NCBI GenBank assembly: GCA_035079385.1
Contig: JAVHKY010000013.1
Span: forward strand, 16,676,001-16,740,000
Direction of reading: 5' to 3'
Source of the DNA: Aspidiotus rigidus
Taxonomy: Eukaryota; Arthropoda; Insecta; Hemiptera; Diaspididae
DNA: 64,000 bases
The notes under the pieces were generated by a model. That model saw only the letters and a list, made by a program, of their open reading frames with translations. It ran no database searches and was not told the DNA's origin. Shown piece after piece: positions 21,051-32,476 of the stretch; the first letter of the stretch is position 1, and each line of letters begins with the position of its first letter. The translations under genes were made by a program, and so were the position numbers.

Positions 21051-21247
21051 CGCCGCCACTTTTATAACACAGGTACGGAAATCTCCACAAATTTCCGAGG
21101 CCGATAGAATAACTGACGCAGGCCAAAATAAATTGTAATTTGTTGGTCCAAAAATGTCTCCGAGATTTGTAGCTGTCATTGACGTCGCTGAGAGTACCGC
21201 TATAGCTGCCACATGAGGAAAAATCATCTTCTTCGGTGACGCCGCAC
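21051..21247 (-). CDS. SLC6 neurotransmitter/amino-acid transporter, exon with TM1 (partial gene)
   Basis: Internal exon of a sodium- and chloride-coupled SLC6 (NSS) transporter, a plasma-membrane protein that imports amino acids or neurotransmitters. The encoded residues include [20 protein letters not shown] followed by [14 protein letters not shown], the TM1 signature with its unwound Na+/substrate site. The position that is Asp in monoamine transporters is Gly here (YSIGLGN), which points to an amino-acid, GABA or glycine-like substrate (family knowledge plus inference). On the minus strand the exon is bounded by an acceptor (tttgcag/GTGCGG) and a donor (GGCGGCG/GTACGT). It is 197 bp, enters completing a codon with one base and leaves in phase 1. 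The upstream part is an acidic Ser-rich cytosolic tail. No in-frame ATG exists before the acceptor, so a 5' exon lies upstream. It joins in frame to the exon at 2608-2742. TM1 resembles the inebriated/orphan branch, but the member is not assigned. Confidence 0.9.
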
Positions 21248-22450
21248 CTGCAAACCGAAAACACGTATGCACTCGAATTAGCATTCTTAATCCGAAAAGC
21301 TCACGGTACGAAGACCCGGCGGTGCCCCAATAGAAATCACCTACTGTTTGTCGCCTTCATTGTGTGATTTTTTTTTGCACCGTACGTTCGACGTTAATTT
21401 TTCATCCTTGACTCGTTTCGTTGCATGTAATAATACTGTACTGTACAGATTTTAAATCTTTCCGTTCGTTTCATAATCAAGAGAGCGAGAGAGGCCCAGA
21501 CAGACACACGAGGGAAGAGAGAGAGAGAGATGTGTAAGATTCAGATAGCAAAGAGTGAAAAGAGGGAGAAAAGCAAAACTGTATTAGAGATTCCGAGATA
21601 ATTAGTTTTAATAAATAGCAACTTCATAGAAAAATGATCAAGTTCATAAGAATCGGCCGTGTCTTTCGTGATCAATTTTAGCGTGTGTGAGGTTTTATGT
21701 GCGTGCACACTCCTGCGAATTAATATTACGGTCTCGTCTATGGTATTTTAAATATACTTACGTAAATTGTTGTACAGTTTACACGCGTGTACGAGCATAA
21801 ATTAAAGGCGCTCGGTGACTGCAACGCAGGTTTTAAGGCTGAAGAGAAGAAAGATAACCGCGTTTCTTCCCTCGTCCTGCCTCGTATAGTAATTAATTAC
21901 CGTACTTCAGAATGATTACCCAGACTATATACGAGCAATAGGGCGCCAATAATCCAAACTTCGAGAGTTCATAGGAATCCGACACGCGACACCTTATACT
22001 TAAGCCTTTTAATCTTCTTCGGTTTAAAAAATGATGGAGAAGTCAGCATCTGCTCTTTCAGGGGAAGAAAAATCAAGAGAGAACGAATTTCCTTACCGAT
22101 TTGCTACATCAATTTAGTTTTTTTTTACGCACATTGACGTAAAATAACACGGAAAAGGACGTAAGCGAGAAGGTGTAAGACGGTCAAGATTCATGATAGT
22201 AGTATAGGTCAAGAATTATTTCAACTGTTTTCTTTTTGTGTTGCGTTCCGATCAAGTAGGTTGAAAAAGTGACGATTAGATTACATGTTGGAAAGGAATG
22301 TGAATGTGAAGATGAACTCGGACAGGCGGTGAGCATTTTCTTCCTTCGATGGTGAGAAGTGGACTTAATTGAGAGTGATAGAAACCTTCTTATGGTACCA
22401 TCAGAAAATGGTTGATTTTTAAATTTCTTATTACTCAATTTCGCCCAAGA
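21248..22450. other. Sequence upstream of the TM1 exon, probably another SLC6 intron
   Basis: Begins (minus strand) with the acceptor tract tgttttcggtttgcag. It contains a (ga)-rich tract at 21485-21535. No upstream exon was recognised. Confidence 0.4.
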
Positions 22451-23515
22451 TTTCTAAACGATTTCTGAGCAAATATTCTGGAAGATACATGTAATCTATT
22501 TTCAGTCGATTTTTCCTCAACATCCGTCAATATTTTTTCTCTCTTTTTTGGTCTGAAATGAGTATTATCGAGTGAGCCGCGTAGTTACTCAATTTAGATC
22601 AAAATTACCAGTCAATTTCTGGGCAGATATCCTGAGGACATATCTTGGTCTATTTGCCCGACACGTCTACCAACGTTTTCATTCTAAAATGAGTATTAAC
22701 GGGTGCGCCGCACGGTCACTCAATTTTGACTAAAATTTTCAGTCAAATTCTGGGCCGATATTCCTAGAAAATATCTGGGTTCATTTTCAGTCGATTTGTC
22801 TTCAACATATACCAACTCTCTTGGTCTAAAATGAGTATTATCGGGTGAGCCACCCAGTCACTCGATTTTGACCGAAATTACCAGTCAATTTATGGGAAGA
22901 TATTCAGAATGAATCGACTGTCATGTTGCTCGCAAACTCGCAGACCAAAATCGCACTCGTCTTATTACAACTCTACAAACGAAACTGCCTTCTTCATTCT
23001 TCTCTTCTCTCATTGGCGGAAGGCCTAGGTATGGACTGGTTGACCCCGTCGGAAGTGGTCTAAATATAATGGTCTGTTATATTACCAATCTCTAAAGTCG
23101 AGAAATTGGTCGATCTTTTTTTTAATCAAAAGTGGTCTATTTGTAGTGGTCTGTTATTAATATCGCTCGAATATAGATTACAAGACTATTTTACATTGTC
23201 TAAATTGCCCAGAAATCGACCAATCTTTTTTGTCAGAAGTGGCCTAATTATAGTTGTCAGTTGACACTGATTGAATATTCATTATTTTAGCTGATGGTTT
23301 TAAATTTTATTGAATATTCAATATGAGCGATCATTTTATATCATCAAGTTTCCCCAGAAATCGACCATCGAAATATATATACTTGATTGCTGAGGAAATA
23401 AGACCGATGACTGAGGATAAACCATTTTATTTTACCTACATGACTTACAGATCGACTAATTTTTTCAGTCAAAACTTTGTACCAGTCGGTCTACTCGTCA
23501 AAAACTAGAAATTAT
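22450..23515 (+). repeat. Dispersed repeat, copy 1 (gtggtctaaatata / aatgagtattatcggg family)
   Basis: Three or more ~110 bp units with 'tctgggcagatatcc...aaaatgagtattatcgggtgagccgc', then the block gaaggcctaggtatggactg, then ~90-110 bp units with 'cagaaatcgaccaatctttttt..agaagtggtcta'. The same order recurs at 26340-27560, showing one composite repeat inserted twice. No transposase seen. Confidence 0.7.
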
Positions 23516-23519
23516 TTCA

Positions 23520-24230
23520 ACTAATATTATTAGAACTACTTCAATTAATCTATTATTTTCGAATAATGAAATAACGAAATAATATTTTAAATATTAAAAT
23601 CAAGAAAACCAATAATTTTGAAATTTTCCTCAACATTTTTAGGTTTACAAGGAATAACCTCGACGATATATTTTTTCCTCTAATTTTATCTTATTTTAAA
23701 ATAATTTTATCAACAATAAGATCAATAATGACTATTATTATTTATCTTTATATCTTTGTATTCAATTATTGACTCAATTAATTCAAAACCAAATATGTAG
23801 ATGTCATTATTTTAACCAAATAAATTACAAATATTTTATTATTATAACTAAATAATATTGAATTTCCAATAAAAAAATTTTATAAAATAAAAAAAAATTA
23901 ATTTTAATAATGATTTTTCATTTTTTTACTTCTTCTAAAAATGATTTATTATTGAATTTCAATTATAATATTAATTATTTATTTATATTTTTTTTTAAAT
24001 ATAAAAAGATCACAATTACTTTAAATTTGTGATTAACTAAAGCTATAACTGCTTCTTTACATATTTCTTATTTAAATTAGTATAAAAAAATATAATATTA
24101 AAATTAAATCGAATAATAAATCAATGATTTTACAAATATTATTATTTATAATATAAGAAATCATTATTAAAATCAATAAAATAAATAAGTCAAATATTAA
24201 AGAAATTAAAACGCAATTAAATCTGCGGTC
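23520..24230 (+). pseudogene. Nuclear mitochondrial insert with cox1 C-terminus
   Basis: Extremely AT-rich block. At 23628-23690 the plus strand reads P-Q-H-F, then L-G-L-Q-G, then P-R-R-Y, the invariant cytochrome oxidase I motif PQHFLGLxGMPRRY, but with one base lost after PQHF and one gained before PRRY, so the frame is only restored beyond both. Downstream, under the invertebrate mitochondrial code, a hydrophobic tail with SINSKPNMWMS-like residues matches a cox1 C-terminal helix. The rest (to 24230) is mitochondrial-like AT-rich sequence not assigned to a gene. It is non-functional in the nucleus. Confidence 0.72.
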
Positions 24231-24239
24231 TGAATATGG

Positions 24240-24480
24240 TAGGGAGGAGCGGAAGTAAATCGACTGAAAAACTCACGGCTTCCTTAACGAAGTTGAACGA
24301 GGGGTGGCAGGGAACCTGTTGTATGGGGCACTGGGGAGCTGAAAAATTTTGACATACCAGTTGTATTAGTTGTACAAAAGATATATTTGGTACAGTGCAG
24401 TAAGGGAGAAACTAGAAAAAACGTCATTAAATTGTGACGTCACAGACCTCTATATATTATTATAGGAGGGGACTTGGTCT
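24240..24480. repeat. Piece of the Helentron-like dispersed repeat
   Basis: Contains acggcttccttaacgaagtt, gcagggaacctgttgtatgg and a TGACGTCA followed by tataggaggggactt, all shared with 39.3-40.5 kb and 1-760. Followed by an (atttt/attt)n microsatellite at 24495-24530. Confidence 0.55.
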
Positions 24481-24496
24481 ATGAAGCATTGCAGAT

Positions 24497-24527
<31 letters not shown>

Positions 24528-24609
24528 CCATTTATATTGTTTATTTTTTAGATCTAGGTACTTGAAGGGGTTATCTTTCAGGTTAAATAAACCGACCATC
24601 GAGATATAT

Positions 24610-24790
24610 ACGATAGTGAACGAATTAACAGTGGAAAAGGCAACGAGACCATCGACTATACGATACTCACACTGGAGAACAACAGGATAGGATACAAAAT
24701 CTACAGGAAGCCGACGCACACAAACACCATCATCCCTAATAACTATGACCAGCAAGATATCTGTCTTCCATGAATAAAACACCTATTTCT
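24610..24790 (+). pseudogene. Possible Penelope-like RT fragment
   Basis: The plus-strand reading ETIDYTILTLENNRIGYKIY followed by RKPTHTNTIIPNN resembles the stretch after the YxDD motif in some PLE reverse transcriptases (FLDLTI....YRKPTxTDTIIxxxS). A stop follows within 20 codons. It is short and diverged, and not from the same subfamily as the 14-17.6 kb element. Confidence 0.45.
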
Positions 24791-24799
24791 GCAAATTGC

Positions 24800-26340
24800 G
24801 ATTCGTGACGTACGTCAATTAAATATTGGACGGCAGTACATAGGAAAGTACACAAACAAGGTGATGAAGACGTTCAATGGCTATGACATAAATGCGGGTA
24901 TCCATAATAATTCCCCCTCGTTGAAGAGAATCAGCAATGACCAGACGGAAGGAAAGGACAAGGAAAACTGTAATGAAGAACACCACAATAGTGAGGGAAC
25001 ATTTGAAGTAATACATACTGTATAGGGGATCCCACAAAAATAAGAAAACTCTGGAAAAGAACGAAGATTGCAGAACCACAGAGGAAGAGAGCCACCCTCT
25101 TGAATAATGTAACCACATTTGACAGCGAGAAATTGTTCAGCATGGTGATTGGACGAGAGAAGAAGAACAGAACTCACGAATAAGATGGTAGAAAACCAGG
25201 TATAGGCAATAGAAACGCAGCATTTAGGTCCAAAAAATGAACCAGTCACTAAGCAACACGTTACAGCCAATAAGAACACAGTGTCATATTATTGTAAGAA
25301 TATTTCTAATAGTGAACCAAAACACAGCATTGTTAATGGATTATAGCCAATAAGATAAAAGTGTTATACTGTGAAAACTCATATTTGAGGCCTTGTTCTC
25401 CAGTTGCAACACATTTGATAATGGGATGACACCCGAAAATACTCTCGTAAAAGCAACAAATAGATAAAGTATTTAATTGTACACTTGGAAAACTTTTTCA
25501 AATTTTGACCATTTCATTTCAGTTGGGGTCAGGTCAATTCGCTGCGAGATGGAAAAAATGAAATTTTTCAAAGGGTACAAATATTTGGCACGTCAGGTTA
25601 GAACGTTTACAAGCCAGCATTTTACATACAATTTAGCACACACAAGCATTAAATAATAGGAAAATGAACATCAGCTTGTGCACACCATTTACTGTTGTTG
25701 GAGCAGCAATTTATACATGCTTCAACAGGTGAAAATTAATTCTCCAAGTCATACTTACAAGTGAAAGAATTCTTCTACAGACACGTAATAATTTATTAAT
25801 GGACAATCAAAATTTTTAGGAATGCTTCGTTCGAGTCCACGTGTACCTGTCCATACTTTTCCAAATGTAGAACTTGCAAACACGTTCTGGGTAAGAAATT
25901 GAGGTTGAAATTAGTTTCTCCTCCCGATGCCGCTAAAGTAATTCCTTTGGGAAGAAAGCGTACTCGAGGTAGGCCAAAGAAATCTGCGAAGGCCCTCATT
26001 GTTCAGTGAGCGTTGCATGAATTTTTCAAATGGGGAAATATTCTCATTTGACGTTGTCGTGACAGACGTGACAAAATACTTATCTATTGCTTCTTTCATA
26101 TTTTGATGTGAACAAAATTATAAGCTGTTCCAATGTATTTTTCTGTAGCATTAATTTAATTTCTGTAGTGAATTTTTTAACCTGACGTGATATCTATTAA
26201 ATGATATGCATTTTTTCTTTTTGCTGCTTTTAAAACCTATTTTGATGTTTATTCGTTCTTATTTGAAGTGCATTTATTTCCAACCCTTTTTCAAAATACG
26301 GAATGATAAAAATAAAGAAAAATTTCAAAATATGTTTTTT
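24800..26340. other. Unassigned sequence
   Basis: Open frames on the minus strand at 24819-25279 are hydrophobic but match nothing and look like reverse readings of A-rich decayed sequence. No gene supported. Confidence 0.35.
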
Positions 26341-27560
26341 AGTCTAAAATTGATGTTGTATTTATTACTCAATTTTGTCCACAATTTCCAGTCGATTTCT
26401 GGGCAGATATCCCTAGGACATATCTTGGTCCATTTTCAGTTGATTTGTCTTGAACATCTACAAACATTTTGACTCTTTTCTTAACAGGGAACCTGTTTTA
26501 TCGGAGGGTATTTTGAAGAAAAATGACGGGTGCCGAGCTTCGGGAGGCAAAACATGGAACTTAGAAAAATGTTCACCTCCGGGCTACGTATGATAGGAGG
26601 GGGGAAGTTTTTAGGCTAGTCATTATAGGCTTATTATAGTATATTAGGCCCAGTATAATGAAGGCTGGAGTTTGAAATTTTTTAGGCTACATATTATAGG
26701 CCTGGTATGGTATATTAGGCCTATTATAATGAAGGCTAGGCGATTTGTCTGCCGACATTTTTGTTTTTTTTTCTTTTATCTAAAATGAGTATTGTGGAGT
26801 GAGCCGCCCAATCACTCAATTTTGACCCAAATTTTCACTCGATTCCTGGGCAGGTATTTGAAATGAATCAACTGACATGTTGCTTACAAACTCGCAGACC
26901 AAAATCGCACTCGTCTCAATATAACCTTGCTAACCAGATTGCTTTCTTCATTCTTCTCTCCTCTCATCAGCGGAAGGCCTAGATACAGACTGATTGTCCC
27001 CGTCGAAAGTGGTCTAAATATAGCGGTTTGTTAATGTTACCTATCTAGAGACCGTCGTATGGCGTTCTTATTGCCCAGAAATTGACCAATCTTCTTTGTC
27101 AAAAGTGGTCTGTTAAAATTGCTTGAATATAGACCACGACAGACTATTCTGTATTGTCTAAATTGCCCAGAAATCGACTAATCTTTTTCGTCAGAAGTGG
27201 TCTACTTACAGTGGCCTGTTGACATTAATCGAATATTGACTACAAGAGACCATTTTATCTCATCAAGTTGCCCCAGAAATCGACTGAAATATAGTCAATA
27301 TTGCTGAGTAAATGACTGAGGATACCCCGTTTGGTCGTACCTACATCACTAATTTTTTCAGTCGAAATGTCGTCCAAGTTGGTCTAAATTATGGTACAGA
27401 AGACTGGAAAAAGTTGGTCTATGATTGGTCATTCGTTGAGCGATCGCTCAGTCTATTTTTGGTCGATATTTACTCAAAATTGACTGAGATATTTGGTCAA
27501 TCTCATTTATCGGGTGTACCCTTAGTTTGTGCTCCAAAGTTAACGTTGCATCTGAACCTT
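26340..27560 (+). repeat. Dispersed repeat, copy 2 (with an inserted Helentron-like piece)
   Basis: Same blocks as 22450-23515 in the same order (tctgggcagatatccc, aatgagtattgtggagtgagccgcc, gcggaaggcctag, agaaatcgactaatcttttt). Between about 26485 and 26740 an aacagggaacctgttttatcgg piece plus a ttataggc..tattaggccc minisatellite interrupts it. Confidence 0.7.
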
Positions 27561-29705
27561 TCTAAAAACTCTGAATTAGATACTCCATCCAGCTATAGGA
27601 ACCTAATCATGGATTTAACTCTCAGAGCCCTTAGTTCTCCTCTTTATGGTGTAATGGCGACAAACGGACGCCACGAAAATAGCGCAGTCAGAACATCGAA
27701 GCGCAAAAAAAAAAAAAAGTAGCAACGTGCAGGAATTTAGGAAAAGAGCCAAGAAGCCAAATTAGCGAGACAGATAAATCGACGACGATCGAGGTGCAAT
27801 ATATCCGACAGGTCGATAGACGTACAACGAGGTGTTGGCCAGAGCTTGTATAGCCAAACGTATAAGGGATACATCGAAACCTTCGATTATTATTCGTTGT
27901 CCAGAGGAAAGCTGAATCACCTTCCGCGTTGCTTGATAGGTAATTGTCTGTAATCTATAGGTATTTAATCGCGAACATTGTTATCGTTTTTCTTGATATA
28001 AAATAAATCCAAACAAAAGCCCGAACTCTTTTCATCTAAGCGTAGTCTTATCCGGTCATACTTCAGACCGGGGCGCAACTTTTCTCACCATAAGGCTTCA
28101 ACGTAACAGGGTCCTATAGGTCTCCGAATAGTTGTCCTTTTTTTCTACTTCTTCGTCACGTACCAAATTGATATCAGCAATTTATCCCCCTCTCCAAAGA
28201 ATAAGAGGATAATCTTTTTCGAACCCAAGGCTTCATTCGGTGATCAATATAACTAGTTTCAAGAACTTCATCGCGAGCTCAAAATCCGAAACTTGAATGA
28301 TTTCCGTCGTGAAGAAAAGTTCAAAAATTATGCTTCATTATCGCATTGTAGAAAGAATTAGGAAAATGACCGTGAGTTATTGGTATACAAAAACTGCACA
28401 TTGCTCACGATGCGACGCTTAATGAAAATAATTGGTTTCGCTCGAACGAGAAGCACGTGGTTTATCCACCGATGATGCTACTTCTTGACCCAGTGAAATG
28501 CTACTAAAGGTTCATTTTAGCTAATGAATCTGTTTCGTGAATTCGAAATTCAACTTGGAAGTCGATTAACTCATTTTAAACAGCCGCACTCGCAGAAATT
28601 TCACACTAATACAGAAGTTGTTGAACTCGTTCGTACTATGTACATGTGGGTAATGAGATTCAACGAGCTATTTATTCAAGGTAAGGGAGATATATCGAAG
28701 TTGTGCAGGCAAGAAAATAAAATTTGCGTGCATGTTTTTCTCGTACGATTCCGTCAATGAAGATATAACGAATTAACGTAAATCGACGTCGTGTAAGCAG
28801 GAAATTATAATTAAAATGTTTCGTAAATTTTTCTGCTAAAGGGTTTACAACAATATTCCTCTCTCTTTGTAACATCACTTTTCTCCGGCCCCGACGTCGA
28901 AAACAATAAGGAAATTTATTTCTCGTACATTTTAATTTTTACGCTCTCGTACGCTGAAAAAAAAAAAAAAAAAAAAATTGGACCTACTAACAGACTTCTC
29001 ACTCGTCGGTATTTCCTCCATCCCGTCACTTCATTAAGCTCCTATTCTCATCAATGAGTGTAAGAAACAGACTTTGCGTGTATACTTTTCATTGTTTCTT
29101 TTTCACTACCGGTAGAAAGACACATATAGGCTCTGTTACGTTACACTTCGAAATCTTTCGACACCGACTGATCACATGCGAAATTCTCTCCATGACGTTG
29201 AAGTCATACGCGTAACCTTCAAAAATTCAATGAACAGAAAATTCGATGAATTTAACGCTAGTTTTTATAAGGTATACAAACAAGCAGTTGCGTTAAACGT
29301 TCTTCAAAATCAGCACCATCCGCGTTAATTTCTATCATTATAGGGTATTTTGTTACACCGATGTGGTGTTTTACATCAATAAGTACGCCTTCATTGATTA
29401 TGCATTTCAACGAGTTAGTTAAACGTGTAGAGTATAACCGCAAAAATGAGTTCCGCGGGTTGAAAGACGCTCGTGTTTCAACCGATTGTCGACATTGCCG
29501 CTATAGTTTATCAGAACACAGCACTAGTAAGAAGGTAAACGTATTTGAATTTAGACCCCTTAATTTGCTGACTCGATCTACTTCGAAGTGCGAATAGGTA
29601 ATTGAAATTCACATATATTATCACCAAGGCACGAAAAACGAATAATCGCTACATAATTGAAGAATGAACGGGTCAATTATTGCGACTGGACTGAACTGAA
29701 GAAGG
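27561..29705. other. Unassigned sequence
   Basis: Apart from short A runs (27703-27717, 28957-28977), nothing recognisable. Frames at 27312-27722 and 28524-28760 are not supported as genes. Confidence 0.35.
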
Positions 29706-29710
29706 TGCCC

Positions 29711-29950
29711 CACAGTGGGATGAAACGCCATGCTAGGTGGCCAAAATTCTAATTTTCGACTGAATGCCTAATGAAGATCAACTAAGGGGTTTTTGTGGGC
29801 GTAGAATTCGATTTTCCAGTCAGATTTATGATTGGGCTCATTTTTTCTCAAAGTTTGAAGGCTTTATCTGAAGTTTGTGAACAGAAGTTTAACTGATCAA
29901 GAGCAACAGTTAATTAAAGTCATCTAAGGGGTAATCAAGATCGTAGAATT
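29711..29950 (+). mobile_element. Partial copy of the CACAGTGGG TIR transposon
   Basis: Begins CACAGTGGGATGAAACGCCA and follows 7389 onward through ctaaggggtttttgtgg, the tcagtcagatttatgattgg block and tctaaggggtaatcaagatcgtag. It stops abruptly at about 29950. This copy lacks the hAT MITE and so gives the empty-site sequence. Confidence 0.75.
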
Positions 29951-30430
29951 TACGATAACTTGACGCTGCATAACAATATCTGCAAATTTACTGTTTTCGA
30001 AAATTGTCGATTTTTCAAGTTTTTTCTAAACTTTTTTCAGATTTTTTAACAGGGAACCAGTTTTATGGGCGTTATTTGAGAAATTTGACATGCGCCGTCC
30101 GGCGAAAAACTTGGAAAAATTTTGACCCCTGTTAGACATAGCTTGGGGATCGACATTTTTCTGAACCTGGAAAGATTTTGAATTCCATTGTATATTGCTT
30201 GGAGGATGAAATTTTTTCAAGTCCCTCCCCTCCAACCATGTATACCACAAGAGTTGAAATTTTTCAAAGTCCCCTCCCATCATATATAGCTCAAGAGTCA
30301 AGAAAAATGAGACTCCTGAACTATATTATACTGGGCTTATAGTAGGTCTAGGTCTGCTTTATACTAGCTTCATACTATATCTAAGTACCCCTCCTATCGG
30401 CTCCACTCCCCCCCCCCCTCATGACGGAAT
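29951..30430. repeat. Helentron-like dispersed repeat piece
   Basis: Starts near aacagggaaccagttttatggg (about 30050) and carries aaatttgacatgcgccgtccggcg, tagcttggaggatgaaattt and catatatagctcaagagtc, as at 17.9-18.4 kb. Confidence 0.6.
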
Positions 30431-30433
30431 TCT

Positions 30434-30545
30434 GAGTCGCGACTAATACCATGATTTTGTTCATATTTTGTTCAATTTTGTTCAACAAATTTTAAATTTT
30501 GTTCACTCGTAGTTTCCCCGCTACATCCATTTCAAATTTGGGGGC
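30434..30545. repeat. Left arm of outer inverted repeat (pairs with 33556-33667)
   Basis: A 112 bp stretch rich in ttttgttca blocks is the reverse complement of 33556-33667 (coordinate sum 64101). A second degenerate unit of the same repeat lies at about 33420-33510. Confidence 0.75.
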
Positions 30546-30560
30546 CTAAGGAAATGTATA

Positions 30561-30835
30561 CAGGGTGGACCAGAAAGATGTTACGTGTTAAATGGGTGTT
30601 TGCGCTAAATCTGTCCTAGCGCAAAAACGCGAAACATTAGGCGTATAGTTTGAAGGTACGATTTTTGTGTCTCAATTTTATCTCCAATTTGAGCCACATC
30701 CGAAGTTTCTACAACTTTTCTAAGCCGAGTTCTGGACCGAAATGTGCCGAAAATTTACCAAATCGCCAGGGTTCCCAAAATAGGCCTTGAAAATTAATTA
30801 ATTACCAGTATTGAGCTGAATCTTCAAAATTTTAA
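30561..30835. mobile_element. Left part of a CAGGGTGG TIR element at a TA site
   Basis: CAGGGTGGACCAGAAAGATG preceded by TATA, followed by gcgcaaaaacgcgaaac and the block ending gggttcccaaaataggcc. It is a diverged copy of the TIR at 45215. A matching right TIR relic lies at 33152-33230. Confidence 0.7.
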
Positions 30836-31790
30836 TAATCAAATCATTGTTTCTTAGTTGAATTTAAAATTTTTCTAATTAAAATAAATTTATTATTAAA
30901 AATTTTTGATTTATTTAAATTTGGTAAAAAAAATAGAATAATAATAGATTTAAATGTTATTAATACACCTAATAATTTATTATTAATTGAACGTAAAATT
31001 GAATAAAAAAATAAAAAATATAATTCTGGTTCAATATGATTAGGAGTTTTAAATATTATCATTTGATTAAAATGGTATGATTATGTTAATTATTTAAAAA
31101 ATATATAAAACAATAATAGAATTATCATATCGTTAAAAATAAATAAAGGATTTAAATTAATTTGATCTAAATTATTATTTAAATTTAAAGGATTTGATGA
31201 TTTGTTAATATGTAAAATAATTAAATGAATAATTGAGAATATTAAAATTATAATAGCTGAGATAAAATGAATTGAAAAAAATCGATTAATTAAAATAATA
31301 TTATTAATGAATCGATTACCTCAAATCAGATATATTAATTTATTATTACCAATTAATGGAATAACAGCAATAAAATTAGTAATAACTATTCTTGCTCAAT
31401 AAGATATTTGTCTTCAAACGGAGAATAACCTAAAAAAGAAATTATTATTTATAAAATTATTATTAATAATCTAGAATATCACATTTTAAAATTTATAAAA
31501 TTTTTATGAATTAGTCTACGTAATATATGTAAAAAAATTAAAATAAAAATTATTGATGTTGAATTTCTATGGAAAAAACAAAATATTCATCCATAATTTA
31601 AATTATAAAAAATTATACATGAATTAATAAATATATCAATTGAATTTATTGAAATAAAAAATCCAACAAAAATTTGAATAAATGTAATTAATATAGTTAA
31701 TGAGCCAATATTTCATATAATATTTAAATTTGTAGATGTTTTAATTAAAAATATTTTCATAAAATTTTTTAAATTTAATTTTTGAAGAAA
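30830..31790 (-). pseudogene. Nuclear mitochondrial cytochrome b pseudogene
   Basis: Read with the invertebrate mitochondrial code, the minus strand gives most of cytb. Near the start are FIQIFVGFFISMNSI and NYGWMFCFFHSN. Then come VWRQMSYWA (LPWGQMSFWGA in typical insects), FFSMHFISA and NKSSNPLNLNNNL, and the C-terminal [19 protein letters not shown] (PEWYFLFAYAILRSIPN) with [17 protein letters not shown]. At least two frameshifts break it (about 31062 and 31440). In mitochondria this protein carries electrons in complex III; here it is a dead transfer. The composition is extremely AT-rich compared with its surroundings. Confidence 0.88.
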
Positions 31791-32220
31791 TTTTTTTAAA
31801 AAATATTATGTACTTGATTTTTTTATATTTAAATTTAAATAAAAATCATTATTTCTAATAAATAAATATTTAATTTTTTTATTTTAATATAAAATAAATA
31901 ATTCATTATTAAAATTGTAATAATACAAATAATTCTTGAAATTTGAATTACTGTAATAAAATTATAATTAAAATAATTGAATTTTTAAATAAAAAAATTA
32001 TTAATAATGTTATTAAAATAATTATTATACTTATAGAAATAATCATTACATTAGAAAAATTTATTATAATAATAAATAATATAATTAATGAGTTTATTTT
32101 TATAATTAACAATTATTAAATGATGTACAAGATCATTATTTAATGAATTAAAATTTTAGTAATTTTTTTTAATTATAATAATTTTAATTATTAAAATTAA
32201 ATTAATTATTGATTTAAATT
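31791..32220. pseudogene. AT-rich mitochondrial insert between cytb and nd5 pieces
   Basis: Mitochondrial-like sequence. The minus strand can be read as Met/Leu/Phe-rich peptide under the mitochondrial code, which could be an nd6 or nd4L remnant. Small tRNA-like stem candidates occur near 32115-32145, but nothing is certain. Confidence 0.45.
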
Positions 32221-32476
32221 TATTTATATTTAATTATTCTATATAAAGTAGAATATTTTATTTTGATAAATTTAATTTATTATTTTTAATTATAGCATTA
32301 ATGATTAGAGTTTTAATTATGTATTTATTATTTATTTAAGTAATAATAATTATTCATATTTAATTATAATATTTGTTTTTACAATAATTATATTAATTTC
32401 TAGAATGAATTTAATAATAATGATTTTTTGATGAGATTTATTAGGTTTAATATCTTTTTTATTAATCATTTATCCG
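32221..32476 (+). pseudogene. Nuclear mitochondrial nd5 N-terminal fragment
   Basis: Under the mitochondrial code the plus strand reads DKFNLLFLIMALM, then after a frame change SMNLMMMIFWWDLLGLMSFL followed by LIIYPQ, matching the NADH dehydrogenase 5 segment NLxxxLLGWDGLGLVSYCLVIYYQ. It ends abruptly at about 32476, where 119 bp satellite units begin. It is divergent from cytb on the minus strand, not in the ancestral insect order. Confidence 0.78.

Noticed and set aside
21485..21535. GAGA-rich tract as a promoter element of the SLC6 gene
   Set aside because: It is a simple (ga)n microsatellite upstream of an internal exon; no transcription start evidence.
24819..25279. Hydrophobic minus-strand frames suggesting a membrane protein
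   Set aside because: Reverse reading of A-rich decayed sequence; no family pattern or splice structure.
27312..27722. A 136-codon frame ending in a Lys run
   Set aside because: The first half is translated dispersed repeat (copy 2) and the end is an A-run; no homology.
32115..32145. A tRNA-like stem (ttaaatgat...atcatttaa)
   Set aside because: Within the mitochondrial insert and possibly a mitochondrial tRNA remnant, but arms and anticodon could not be established.
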